IMG/VR virus record: IMGVR_UViG_3300042691_047309
Location: 111,895-175,894 of that record
Direction: 5' to 3' (one strand)
Length of the DNA: 64,000 nt
From: a virus
Each line of letters starts with the position of its first letter. Positions within the stretch are counted from its first letter, which is position 1. The notes under the pieces are model-generated. The model worked only from the letters and a program-made list of their open reading frames with translations. It searched no databases and had not been told where the DNA came from. Shown here piece after piece: positions 8,815 to 16,818 of the stretch. The position numbers were made by a program, and so were the translations under genes.

Positions 8815-9987
8815 ATGAAAATAAAAAGATATAGACAATTCTTAGAATCAAACTCTAATGATATGTGGAACATTATTCCACAGTCAGTGAAAGATTTGCA
8901 ACAACTTTTTAAATCAAAAGAAAAAAAATTATATGTTGTTGGAGGTGCCGTTAGAGACTTTCTAACAGGAGATACACCAAAAGACTTTGACTTAGCAACT
9001 GATGCACTTCCAGATGAAGTATTAGAAATATTAGGAAGTAAATATAAAACTAACCTACAAGGTAAAGCATTTGGAGTGGTCGTGGTTTTCACCAATGATC
9101 AACCAGAAGGAATGGAGATTGCAACATTCCGAGAAGATGTTTCAAAAGGTAGAAACCCTGAAGTTAAATTAGGAGTTACCATTGAAGATGATGTTAAAAG
9201 AAGAGATTTAACTTATAACGCACTTTTCTATGATTTAGATACTAAAGAGATTGTTGATTTAACTGGAGGACGTGAGCATTTAGCAAAAGGAATAACTCAA
9301 ATGGTTGGTGATCCTATTGAAAGATTTGATGAAGATTCTTTAAGAATTTTGAGAGCTTTTAGATTTGCTTCAAGATATGGACACCCTTTACATAAAGATA
9401 CTGAAGCGGCAATTGAAAAAAGAAAACAATTAGAAAATATAGATCCTGAAACCGGTGAAATGAAAAGAATTTCACAAGAAAGAGTTTGGGAAGAGATGAA
9501 CAAGGCGTGGAAACAAGCAAAAGACTATAGAAACTATTTACAATTCTTTACTAAGTTTGATATGTGGTCTGAAGTTTTTCCAGGCTCTGAAATCAATACC
9601 GATCTGGTTGATAGTAAAGACTTTGTGGTTGTTATTGCTAACTTATTTAAGAATGAAAACACGGATGGTTTAGAAAAGAGATTGGTTCAAGACTACAGAA
9701 TAGATTCTCAAATGGCATCAAAAATAGTTTTCTTAATTAGATTATTAGAATTGACACCAGATACAGCATTTGATTTACATAAGTCAAAATTACAATGTCA
9801 TATTGAAGATAAAACTATTTTAGAATGGTTTAGAGTTTTGGGTGTAAATGATACTGTTAAAATTAAATTTGTAGAATACAAACCAACTACTTCTGCTCAG
9901 GAATTGATGTTACAGGGTTTTAAAGGAAAGGCTTTAGGTGATGAGTTAAAAAGACTTGAAATTGAAAATTTCAAGAAGATTTTATAA
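8815..9987 (+). CDS. CCA-adding enzyme / poly(A) polymerase family nucleotidyltransferase with leader
   Basis: A 390-residue class II tRNA nucleotidyltransferase-type protein. Residues 41-62 hold VVGGAVRD (GG at 43-44, R47-D48) and the metal-binding D57-F-D59. Further on are the RRDLTYNALFYD and ERFDEDSLRILRAFRFASR blocks of the head and neck domains. It would add CCA (or A) to RNA 3' ends, and the two tRNA genes at 20.8 kb lack an encoded CCA. Unusually, the protein starts MKIKRYRQFLESNSND, a capsid-targeting-like leader ahead of the catalytic domain, which raises the possibility of delivery with the virion. It directly follows the paralog array. Confidence 0.9.
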   Translation: MKIKRYRQFLESNSNDMWNIIPQSVKDLQQLFKSKEKKLYVVGGAVRDFLTGDTPKDFDLATDALPDEVLEILGSKYKTNLQGKAFGVVVVFTNDQPEGMEIATFREDVSKGRNPEVKLGVTIEDDVKRRDLTYNALFYDLDTKEIVDLTGGREHLAKGITQMVGDPIERFDEDSLRILRAFRFASRYGHPLHKDTEAAIEKRKQLENIDPETGEMKRISQERVWEEMNKAWKQAKDYRNYLQFFTKFDMWSEVFPGSEINTDLVDSKDFVVVIANLFKNENTDGLEKRLVQDYRIDSQMASKIVFLIRLLELTPDTAFDLHKSKLQCHIEDKTILEWFRVLGVNDTVKIKFVEYKPTTSAQELMLQGFKGKALGDELKRLEIENFKKIL

Positions 9988-10019
9988 TTTTCTCATTTTA
10001 AAAATAGATATATACTGCT

Positions 10020-10484
10020 ATGATTTACCACTTATCGTATTTAAGAGACCGTTTAGGAAATAACTATTTAGGAATTAATATTCCAGTCGATTTAATTGAA
10101 CCCTATTTAAATGAATTAAAAAATCACTTAACTACTGAAGAATACTCAACTTATGTCCAAAATCATCAAAATAGAGATTCTGGTCATTATCACATTACGG
10201 TTATAAATGTTATGGATTATAATAAGTTAGCGGAAGAATGGGGAATGGATAAATTTATTAATTCTTTAGAACCGGTTTTTCACTATGAAATCGATGACTT
10301 AGAAATGTTAGGAGTTGGAAAGGCCATAAAAGAACCAAACGTGGCTTATTTTATCGTCTGTAATTCGGATAAATTAGATGCTGTAAGAACTAGATTTGAT
10401 TTACCAAAACAAGATTTTCATGTTACAATAGGTTTCAAAGATAAAGATGTTTTTGGTGTAAGAAAAAATGAATTACTAAATTAA
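10020..10484 (+). CDS. 2H phosphoesterase-like protein
   Basis: A 154-residue protein with the two signature motifs of the 2H (LigT-like) phosphoesterase superfamily: H58-I-T60 and H134-V-T136, each in a beta strand. Members hydrolyse 2'-5' or cyclic phosphodiester bonds. The phage T4 anti-CBASS enzyme Acb1 is a 2H protein of similar length, so cleavage of cyclic-oligonucleotide defence signals is one option; RNA 2',3'-cyclic phosphate processing beside the CCA enzyme is another. The end RKNELLN is a weak version of the recurring C-terminal tail. Confidence 0.75.
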   Translation: MIYHLSYLRDRLGNNYLGINIPVDLIEPYLNELKNHLTTEEYSTYVQNHQNRDSGHYHITVINVMDYNKLAEEWGMDKFINSLEPVFHYEIDDLEMLGVGKAIKEPNVAYFIVCNSDKLDAVRTRFDLPKQDFHVTIGFKDKDVFGVRKNELLN

Positions 10485-10535
10485 ACTTTTAGTCTAATTA
10501 TAGATATAGGAATCTATAATAAAAAAATAAAATAT

Positions 10536-10808
10536 ATGGAAAAAATGGAACTTTATGATTACTACAATCTTGATGAATGTGTTGATAGAAAAAAAGTAAT
10601 TACTACATTAAAGAAGTTTAAAAAAGACGGAAAGATCGATTATTCTTTAGATGGTGAGGAACTTCATATTGAAGATATAGATTTAGATGATACTGAAATC
10701 GAGTATTTGTCTGAACTACTTGACGAAAATGATGTTTTTCCAAATCCTGATAAGGAAGAAGGTGATGATGATTATTCAGACTTTGATGACTACGATGATG
10801 ATTATTAA
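10536..10808 (+). CDS. small highly acidic protein
   Basis: Unrecognised 90-residue protein. The N-terminal half is a short helical domain; the C-terminal 25 residues are almost all Asp, Glu and Tyr. It is followed at once by a strong bidirectional terminator. Very acidic small phage proteins can mimic DNA or bind basic partners, but nothing here proves it. Confidence 0.75.
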   Translation: MEKMELYDYYNLDECVDRKKVITTLKKFKKDGKIDYSLDGEELHIEDIDLDDTEIEYLSELLDENDVFPNPDKEEGDDDYSDFDDYDDDY

Positions 10809-10810
10809 TA

Positions 10811-10840
10811 AAAAAGAGTTAGATTTTTCTAACTCTTTTT
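10811..10840. terminator. bidirectional terminator
   Basis: AAAAAGAGTTAG (10811-10822) pairs with CTAACTCTTTTT (10829-10840). It serves the plus-strand gene ending at 10808 and the minus-strand gene ending at 10829, whose last codons lie in the right arm. Confidence 0.85.
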
Positions 10841-11674
10841 TGTTTTCTTTCTTTTACGGTTCCAAAAATAAAGAAATATTGGAATAATTATAGTAGTCAT
10901 TAACCATTGCCAGTATTTCTCAAAAAAACCTTCAACTACAATCGGAAGATTTGATTTGATTTTAATATTTTTATTGAATACAATAATGTCTTTATTTAAA
11001 TCTTTCAACTTAATAACTAACTTTAAAGGAGTTTCACCACTTTTTTTAGGTGTCACAATCCATTCCCATTCTGTGTAACTTTCATTATCTATGTTTTGAA
11101 CAGGAGTTGAAAGTGCAACAATGTTGAAAGCTTCTGAGTCACCTCTTAAATCAGCCGACATCTCACCAGAAACTTTGATATCATCAATTGTTGCGACGCT
11201 CTCATATTGAGGATTGTTTATAAAATCATCATTTCCTAATATCAAAACTGATTTATTTTGACCATTTGTCTTTTTAGATATTCTTACTTTTATTGAGTAG
11301 TTTTTAGATACCTTCATGCTTTCAGGTACTGAATAAGCTATCCATCCTTTTGCAGTATCAACTATATTTTCAGAGATATTTTGAATTGACCTATCCACCA
11401 CTTTTAAATTTGTATTTTTTTCGTGTTTTTCAACTAGTCTTATTTGATGAATCACATCAATTTTATTGATGTCGTCTTTTTTTATTACTTTCATTTCTTC
11501 AACTAATTCTTGTCTAATTAAAGTGTCTTTTATCGGCTCAACATTTAATTCATCTTTAATAACCGAGACAGTATCTAGTTTTAAAGACTCTAAATTCGTA
11601 TCTGATTGGGTTACTTTTTGTGTTGCACATGAGACTAACCAAAATGCACTAATAAAAATAAAAATAAATCTCAT
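10829..11674 (-). CDS. lipoprotein with C-terminal membrane anchor (unimolecular-spanin-like)
   Basis: A 281-residue protein with a lipoprotein signal (hydrophobic start and LVSC, Cys16). A polar, partly helical stretch (20-110) follows, then a beta-rich domain (about 115-245) containing W-x-W-x-V-x-P, and a C-terminal transmembrane helix (about 256-271) capped by a basic tail. An outer-membrane lipid at one end and an inner-membrane helix at the other is the topology of unimolecular spanins, which fuse the membranes at lysis. It is about twice the usual size and no holin or endolysin gene is adjacent, so another envelope-spanning role is possible. Confidence 0.7.
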   Translation of the reverse strand: MRFIFIFISAFWLVSCATQKVTQSDTNLESLKLDTVSVIKDELNVEPIKDTLIRQELVEEMKVIKKDDINKIDVIHQIRLVEKHEKNTNLKVVDRSIQNISENIVDTAKGWIAYSVPESMKVSKNYSIKVRISKKTNGQNKSVLILGNDDFINNPQYESVATIDDIKVSGEMSADLRGDSEAFNIVALSTPVQNIDNESYTEWEWIVTPKKSGETPLKLVIKLKDLNKDIIVFNKNIKIKSNLPIVVEGFFEKYWQWLMTTIIIPIFLYFWNRKRKKTKKS

Positions 11675-11703
11675 ATGTTATATATTTAATATGAAAACTA
11701 AAA

Positions 11704-11713
11704 TTAATATATA
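11704..11713 (+). promoter_or_regulatory. TTAATATATA box
   Basis: TTAATATATA ends 5 nt before the ATG at 11719, as for other leader-protein genes. A related TTAAATATATAA stretch faces the minus-strand gene starting at 11674. Confidence 0.5.
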
Positions 11714-11718
11714 GTTTT

Positions 11719-12972
11719 ATGGATATTATTAAATTTTCTCAGTTTCTAAATGAAAATGTTATGATAACAGTTCTTGACTGTGTAATTGATGAATTCGGAA
11801 ATTTATACAATGGAACTAACAATCGATATCCGCTAATGAAAGGATATATTGAAAAAGAGAAACTTCCAAAAATTTCAGTTGGTAGAATTTTAGGTGATGA
11901 TAAAAGGACTTATTTAGCTGGTATAGACAAAAACGGTGTTTTAGTAGCAGCTGAAAAAAACAAATCATTAGATGGATATCTAATAGATAATATCGGAAAT
12001 AGAGTAAAAGTTCCGGCTTGGTTAAAAGGTACAAAATCAAGATATTGGAAGTTCTTTGACTTAACAAAGGATGCAAACGGAAATGATGTTCAAAGTTTTA
12101 ATTATGATTACACAAGACTTGTTCCAACTGTTGCAACTGGTTGGGTAAATACTAAAGTTGATATGGAAGTCATCAAAAAAGTTCGTAGATATTCAAGAGG
12201 TTTAGGTCAAGGTTCCGGTAGAGAAGGATTCGTTAGTAAATTGTCTGACTTGCAAAGAATATCTTCTGAAGGACTCCAAAAAAGAAAAAGATCAAGAAAT
12301 ACAATACAGAAAGAAATGTCTGTAATTATGTTACTTCACTACATTAATGAAATTAAAAACTTTTTTACTCCGTCAGCATCTGGATTCCTTTTTGAATCAT
12401 TCTTAGGTGGTTTAATTAAAAACTCAAAAGTGGTTGAAGATAATTCCAAAGCAGATGTAAGAGCTGACGGTGAAACTTGGCAAATAAAACTTTACGATGC
12501 TGTTTCATCCTCTTCGATATCAGTAGCCTATATGGACGAAAGGTCAGTGCCAAAAATTCCGGTAGATCACTTTGTAATTTGTTTGAAATATGCTGATAAG
12601 ATTGATATCGTTGTATTAAGAGGTATTGAAGACACAACAGATCCTCTTTGTTATACTAACTTCATAACCGGTGGTGGTAATTTTTCTGTAGCTAAAATCA
12701 AAAACACACCATTCAAATATACAATAGAGCTTTTAGGTATTGAAGAAAAAATTAAATCTATTGCATCTGGACTTAAAGAATCAATAGATGATATTTATTC
12801 TGATTTAAGCACTTTTCAATATAATATAGAATCAATAATCACTGGAGTAGATGAGAAAGGAAAATTGTTAAACGAGTCTAAGTTTGACCAGACTTACAAT
12901 GAATCAGTTAATATTGCACAAGGACTTGATGTCAAAATAACATCTCTTTACAAGACTATTAAACAAGAATAA
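11719..12972 (+). CDS. leader protein with PD-(D/E)XK-like nuclease signature
   Basis: A 417-residue protein starting MDIIKFSQFLNENVM (capsid-targeting-like leader with a possible L-N-E cut site). A basic central region (about 155-200, rich in Arg/Lys) precedes FLFESFLGG with E226, then AD246V followed by Q255-I-K257 in consecutive strands. This E...D...[QE]-x-K arrangement fits the PD-(D/E)XK nuclease fold. The C-terminal 80 residues look helical. It may be a virion-packaged nuclease or DNA-binding relative; the Q-x-K variant leaves activity uncertain. Confidence 0.75.
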   Translation: MDIIKFSQFLNENVMITVLDCVIDEFGNLYNGTNNRYPLMKGYIEKEKLPKISVGRILGDDKRTYLAGIDKNGVLVAAEKNKSLDGYLIDNIGNRVKVPAWLKGTKSRYWKFFDLTKDANGNDVQSFNYDYTRLVPTVATGWVNTKVDMEVIKKVRRYSRGLGQGSGREGFVSKLSDLQRISSEGLQKRKRSRNTIQKEMSVIMLLHYINEIKNFFTPSASGFLFESFLGGLIKNSKVVEDNSKADVRADGETWQIKLYDAVSSSSISVAYMDERSVPKIPVDHFVICLKYADKIDIVVLRGIEDTTDPLCYTNFITGGGNFSVAKIKNTPFKYTIELLGIEEKIKSIASGLKESIDDIYSDLSTFQYNIESIITGVDEKGKLLNESKFDQTYNESVNIAQGLDVKITSLYKTIKQE

Positions 12973-12973
12973 T

Positions 12974-13003
12974 TTGACTTTTATAAACATTGTATTATAT
13001 TTG
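12974..13003 (+). promoter_or_regulatory. Bacteroidota-type promoter
   Basis: TTG (12974-12976), 19-nt spacer, TATATTTG (12996-13003), 14 nt before the start codon at 13018. Confidence 0.75.
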
Positions 13004-13017
13004 TAATAAAATATATT

Positions 13018-13665
13018 ATGATAGATATAAAAGAAGTAGTTGATTACCTAAACACATTTAATAATTATCAACTTTCAAACTCAAGTGATGATGGAAGAGT
13101 TAATTCACTCACTTCTGAAGATTTACTTGTCTCAACTATTGAAAAAAATCTAAGTCACTACTCTAACATAAAAGTAGAACCTAAAACCAGCAACCGACAG
13201 GAGCATGATTTTGTTTTATCACTAATTGATAACTCTGGTGAATCAATTTTCACCGAAGGGCATGATATAAAGATTGTTGAACCTTCTAACTTCACAAATA
13301 CTGTTAGCTTTGTGAAACTATCTAAAATGTTAAATTTAGATGGGATGTCCTATGAGACAGTTATCAAATCTTATGAAAAGAAATCTAAAGCATGTGATAT
13401 TAAATTAACACAAGATTATTCAATTTTGTTTTTTAACAAATCAACGATGAAGTTTTTTCATTGCTATCTTTCTGAAATGCCTAATAATGATGTCACTACA
13501 AATCCATCGAATTGTATTCAAACAAAACTTCCAACTGAACTAGTTACAAGAACTGAAGAAGAAAAGTTCAACTTCATACATTCATTGTGGAAAGGATATA
13601 TTTATAAAAGAGTTGTAGCACCTGCTAAATTATGTGAGTCGATTGACTTTTCAGATATGTTTTAA
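13018..13665 (+). CDS. possible type II restriction endonuclease
   Basis: A 215-residue protein convergent with, and overlapping by 4 nt, a DNA adenine methyltransferase. Residues around 64-86 read EHDFVLSLI then HDIKI, which could be the D and D-x-K parts of a PD-(D/E)XK site. Length, position and own promoter are typical of a restriction enzyme beside its methylase, but I recognise no specific family. Alternatively it is an unrelated phage protein. Confidence 0.5.
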   Translation: MIDIKEVVDYLNTFNNYQLSNSSDDGRVNSLTSEDLLVSTIEKNLSHYSNIKVEPKTSNRQEHDFVLSLIDNSGESIFTEGHDIKIVEPSNFTNTVSFVKLSKMLNLDGMSYETVIKSYEKKSKACDIKLTQDYSILFFNKSTMKFFHCYLSEMPNNDVTTNPSNCIQTKLPTELVTRTEEEKFNFIHSLWKGYIYKRVVAPAKLCESIDFSDMF

Positions 13666-14804
13666 ACATCTATTGTTATATTTGATAAAGTTTTCTGAGA
13701 AAAAACAAATCTTCCACCAACTTTAAATCCTAAACTTTTCCAGTCAGTCAAATTAAGTTTTGATAAGTAGAAGTCTATGTTATTTTCAACCTCGTCTGAC
13801 TTTGGAATAAGAGCTAATACTGAACCATCGTAGTTCTTACATTCGTGTGTAAAGAATGGATTTTGATTTCTGGTTTTAGCATTAACATAGATTCTTCTTC
13901 TATCTGATTTATAGAAATCACGACCCCACATCCACCAATTAGTTTCGTTGAATTTTTTGATTTTACGTTTAATTATTACATCTTTCTTAGATGTGATATA
14001 ATCATTGATGATATTATAGTGAAAGGTTTTAAGTTGTCCAGTCTGTGCTGTATAAGAACAAACGAATTGCTCATTACCGGTTTCTTCTGCAAAAACTTCA
14101 TCCATTCCTGACACACCTCCGACTTTAACATCAAACAAGTCACCTAATCTTGTACCTGACGGAGCATCATCTAAAAATAGAATTTGACCGTTAAGTAATG
14201 TAAAGGTTTTGACACCTGAATTTGTAATTGTTTTTCTGGAAAAGTCACCTTTTTGAAATCTAAATATTACCACAGATGGAGAGTATCCTTTAAAGACGAC
14301 AGAATCACCAAATTCGTACCAATCAGTGATTGTTCCCATATCATAAATGAATTGGTTCAGACCAATAGATGAAGTAGATTTTATAAACTCTCTTGGTGTA
14401 ATAAAAATAATCTCACCGTTATCGGTTAGGTGATTGATACTTTTTTCAATAAAGTATAGGTAAAGATTTGACTTTGCGTGCGTCACGCACTTACTGTTAA
14501 TCTTTGAAAGTGTTTGTTTAAGTATTTTTTTACCTTTCACATACGGAGGATTTCCAACAATTGTGTCAAACTTTTCATCAATTGAATAATCAAAAAAATC
14601 CATGCAAATTGCATTTTCAGGACAATGATTTTGGTCGAATTCAATTCCAACTATATTCTCATTACTTAAATTATTCAGGAATATTCCATCGCCACAAGAA
14701 GGTTCAAGTATTCTTGAGCCGTTTTTTATCATTTTACACATTCTTTCAACTATATCTTCTGGTGTAAAAACTTGACCTAAATCTTCAACATTGTATTCTG
14801 ACAT
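13662..14804 (-). CDS. N6-adenine DNA methyltransferase (type II, TaqI/Eco57I-like)
   Basis: A 380-residue methyltransferase. The start at 14804 gives MSEYNVEDLGQVFTPEDIVE, the usual N-terminus of this class; the frame is open upstream to 14879, but that would add a non-conserved hydrophobic stretch. SAM-binding motif I is E34-P-S-C-G-D-G40 and the catalytic motif IV is N-P-P-Y (85-88). The C-terminal half looks like a target-recognition domain. It methylates adenine in a specific DNA site, for self-protection or as half of a restriction-modification pair with 13018-13665. Confidence 0.88.
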   Translation of the reverse strand: MSEYNVEDLGQVFTPEDIVERMCKMIKNGSRILEPSCGDGIFLNNLSNENIVGIEFDQNHCPENAICMDFFDYSIDEKFDTIVGNPPYVKGKKILKQTLSKINSKCVTHAKSNLYLYFIEKSINHLTDNGEIIFITPREFIKSTSSIGLNQFIYDMGTITDWYEFGDSVVFKGYSPSVVIFRFQKGDFSRKTITNSGVKTFTLLNGQILFLDDAPSGTRLGDLFDVKVGGVSGMDEVFAEETGNEQFVCSYTAQTGQLKTFHYNIINDYITSKKDVIIKRKIKKFNETNWWMWGRDFYKSDRRRIYVNAKTRNQNPFFTHECKNYDGSVLALIPKSDEVENNIDFYLSKLNLTDWKSLGFKVGGRFVFSQKTLSNITIDV

Positions 14805-14844
14805 AGTTATTATATTAAAAACTATTGATAAAGTTAAGATAATT

Positions 14845-14875
14845 TTGATAATTGAATTATTTATTATTATATTTG
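14845..14875 (+). promoter_or_regulatory. Bacteroidota-type promoter, short leader
   Basis: TTG (14845-14847), 20-nt spacer, TATATTTG (14868-14875), 5 nt before ATG 14881. It supports 14881 rather than the upstream in-frame ATG at 14791 as the start. Confidence 0.7.
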
Positions 14876-14880
14876 TCATT

Positions 14881-15471
14881 ATGAAAATTTATTTAGTAAG
14901 ACTAAAAAATACTAATGTTAGATGGTTTGATAATGATTCAGACCTTACTAACTTTTTTATTAATGCACCTGAAAGACTTGATAGTTATCAAGTCACTATA
15001 CTTAATGCTGAAGTTGATACAAAAATAACCGGTGATAAATTATTTGATGCTATTCAAGAACAGTCTAATCTTGATAGAAAATTAAATGTTGTTTTAGGTA
15101 ATGAATATGTTGATAAAGTCGAGAAATTAATTCAATTATATGAGCAGTTTTGCAAAAGGACTCCTTGGGATAAAACCAAAATGACTACAAATGCTCAAAA
15201 AGTTTATGAAAAATTGACTACCACCACACCGGAAGAAAAACAATTTTATAAACTTATGAGTAGTAGTTGTCAAAGATATTTACTTTACTCTGTTTCTGAC
15301 TCAGTTGAGTGGTACGAAGCTATGTTGGATGTTTATCCAAAAATTAAAGGTCTTGCTGAAACTTGTGAAATTGAGTATGTTGATCCTGTTACTCGTGGAA
15401 CTTCTTGGAGAGGTGGTAGAACTCCTGTAAAAATGGTTAAAAACTTCGAAAAAGCAAAAAAAATAAAATAA
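14881..15471 (+). CDS. hypothetical protein, paralog of the next gene
   Basis: A 196-residue soluble protein beginning MKIYLVRLKNTNVRWFDND. The start is set by the promoter 5 nt upstream; the frame is open to an ATG at 14791, but that stretch lies in the promoter and is antisense to the methylase start. It shares a middle pattern with the 15471 gene: a [KR]-x-T/R-K-L-N segment, then TP-x-E-K, then S/N-D-S-V-E-W-[YF]. The two genes overlap by one base. Function unknown. Confidence 0.8.
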   Translation: MKIYLVRLKNTNVRWFDNDSDLTNFFINAPERLDSYQVTILNAEVDTKITGDKLFDAIQEQSNLDRKLNVVLGNEYVDKVEKLIQLYEQFCKRTPWDKTKMTTNAQKVYEKLTTTTPEEKQFYKLMSSSCQRYLLYSVSDSVEWYEAMLDVYPKIKGLAETCEIEYVDPVTRGTSWRGGRTPVKMVKNFEKAKKIK

Positions 15472-16058
15472 TGAAAAAGTTTATAGTTTATAGTGATGTT
15501 GTTAAAATATTTAATGAAGAAAAAGACTTAGTTAAATATTTAGCCACTCAAAAGTCAAAAAGAACTTGGTCTGGTGGTAAAATCGTTTCTAAATTAGACC
15601 TTATTGAAATTGAAACTTGTGAGATTGAAGTTCTGGAAGAATCTATTGCTTCAAAATATTTAGAGTCTTATGTAGAAAAACAAAAAAGAGAAACAAAATT
15701 GAACAGTATTTTTGGAGATACTCTTTCTCAGAATTTTGAAAAGTTTAAAACTATGTTTTTAGAGTTAGCAAAAGATGATATGAACAAAAGGAAATTTCTA
15801 ACTCAACTAGAAATAACACCAGTTGAAAAGAAATCTATCTCAAAACTTATTTCAGGTTGGGTCTCTTATCTTTTCTTATTAAATGATAGTGTTGAGTGGT
15901 TTAAAATATTGATTGCCTTACACAACTTTAGAAAAATAAATGACTCCTATGTCACAGAAGTATTTTATTCCAACGGTTCAAGTAGATATCAAAATATCAA
16001 AATAAGTGAATCGACTAAAGAGAATTTCTATAAAGCAAAATCACTAAATAATTTTTAG
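15471..16058 (+). CDS. hypothetical protein, paralog of the previous gene
   Basis: A 195-residue protein coupled to its paralog (TAATG). Shared features: an N-terminal strand with FIVYSD, TKLNSIFGD near residue 78, TPVEKK, and NDSVEWF near residue 143. Function unknown. The pair looks like an old tandem duplication kept in one transcript. Confidence 0.8.
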   Translation: MKKFIVYSDVVKIFNEEKDLVKYLATQKSKRTWSGGKIVSKLDLIEIETCEIEVLEESIASKYLESYVEKQKRETKLNSIFGDTLSQNFEKFKTMFLELAKDDMNKRKFLTQLEITPVEKKSISKLISGWVSYLFLLNDSVEWFKILIALHNFRKINDSYVTEVFYSNGSSRYQNIKISESTKENFYKAKSLNNF

Positions 16059-16066
16059 AAAATAAT

Positions 16067-16096
16067 TTGTATTGTTAATTTTTTTTACTACTTTTG
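16067..16096 (+). promoter_or_regulatory. Bacteroidota-type promoter
   Basis: TTG (16067-16069), 19-nt spacer, TACTTTTG (16089-16096), 20 nt before the ATG at 16117. Confidence 0.65.
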
Positions 16097-16116
16097 TATA
16101 AATAAAATGTATCACT

Positions 16117-16626
16117 ATGAATATGTCTAAAATCTTTTGTGTTGATTTAACTAAATACAATCAAGATCAACTTACTAAAATTTCTGATATCATCGGAATA
16201 AATTCAGGTTCTCTTGTAGAAGCAAAAGTTAATGGAACTAAACGAGTTTATTTTGATCACGAGAATAGATTATTCATCGGAGAACTTGTAAAAGATGCTA
16301 CTAAGTATATTAGAAGCTACAAAAATCTTGTTCTTACTGAAAATTTTGCACACCTTTCTAAAAGAGAAAAAGACCAATTAATTAATATGGATCCTTATAA
16401 ATTCAACACAAAAAATGTTGATAAAAACGATTTATTTAATTCTGTTGTTGAGACTGAAATTATTGAAATTAAAGGTGATGTTACTAAAAATGAAATTGTT
16501 AATGTTGTTAGAGTTTCAAATGTTGTTTTGGAAATTGACGCTATATTAGATAAAATTGCAGACTTTGGAATTAAATCATTGACCAAAGAAGAAAAAGATT
16601 TCTTGGATAAGGAATCAATGAAATAA
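16117..16626 (+). CDS. hypothetical protein with C-terminal DUF6576-like helix pair
   Basis: A 169-residue protein; a second ATG two codons downstream is an alternative start. The N-terminal domain is unrecognised. The last 30 residues, with IDAILDKIADFGIKSLTKEE, match the helix pair often found at the C-terminus of Bacteroidota proteins (I-D-x-I-L-D-K-I-x-x-x-G-x-x-S-L-T-x-x-E). This suggests a host-derived interaction tail. Own promoter upstream. Confidence 0.75.
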   Translation: MNMSKIFCVDLTKYNQDQLTKISDIIGINSGSLVEAKVNGTKRVYFDHENRLFIGELVKDATKYIRSYKNLVLTENFAHLSKREKDQLINMDPYKFNTKNVDKNDLFNSVVETEIIEIKGDVTKNEIVNVVRVSNVVLEIDAILDKIADFGIKSLTKEEKDFLDKESMK

Positions 16627-16752
16627 ACTTTTTTCCGATTGAAAACCAAAATCAATATCTATAATAATCAGAACTCTAACTGATAGAATAAAATGAGGGA
16701 TAGAGAATTGGCATTTTTCTATATTTTCCTTGAAAAGTAATCATATTTACTC

Positions 16753-16818
16753 ATGTGTGGAAGATTTTCTTTACAACAATTTGTTAGAGAAGAAAAAATA
16801 AATTCTATTATTTCTTAA
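16753..16818 (+). pseudogene. remnant of SRAP (YedK/HMCES) protein N-terminus
   Basis: A 21-codon reading frame MCGRFSLQQFVREEKI... then TAA. MCGRF with Cys2 exposed after Met removal is the near-invariant catalytic N-terminus of SRAP domain proteins, which crosslink to abasic DNA and are normally about 200 residues. Here it stops after 21 residues and runs into the convergent exonuclease gene. It looks like the stump of a deleted gene; a functional micro-peptide is unlikely but not excluded. Confidence 0.5.

Noticed and set aside
14805-14879. N-terminal extension of the adenine methylase
   Set aside because: It would overlap the opposing promoter and add 25 hydrophobic residues before a start (MSEYNVEDLGQVFTP) that matches the family N-terminus.
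14791-14880. Upstream in-frame ATG extending the 14881 gene
   Set aside because: The promoter TTG-N20-TATATTTG lies inside this stretch, 5 nt from ATG 14881, and the added residues are a low-complexity hydrophobic run antisense to the methylase start.
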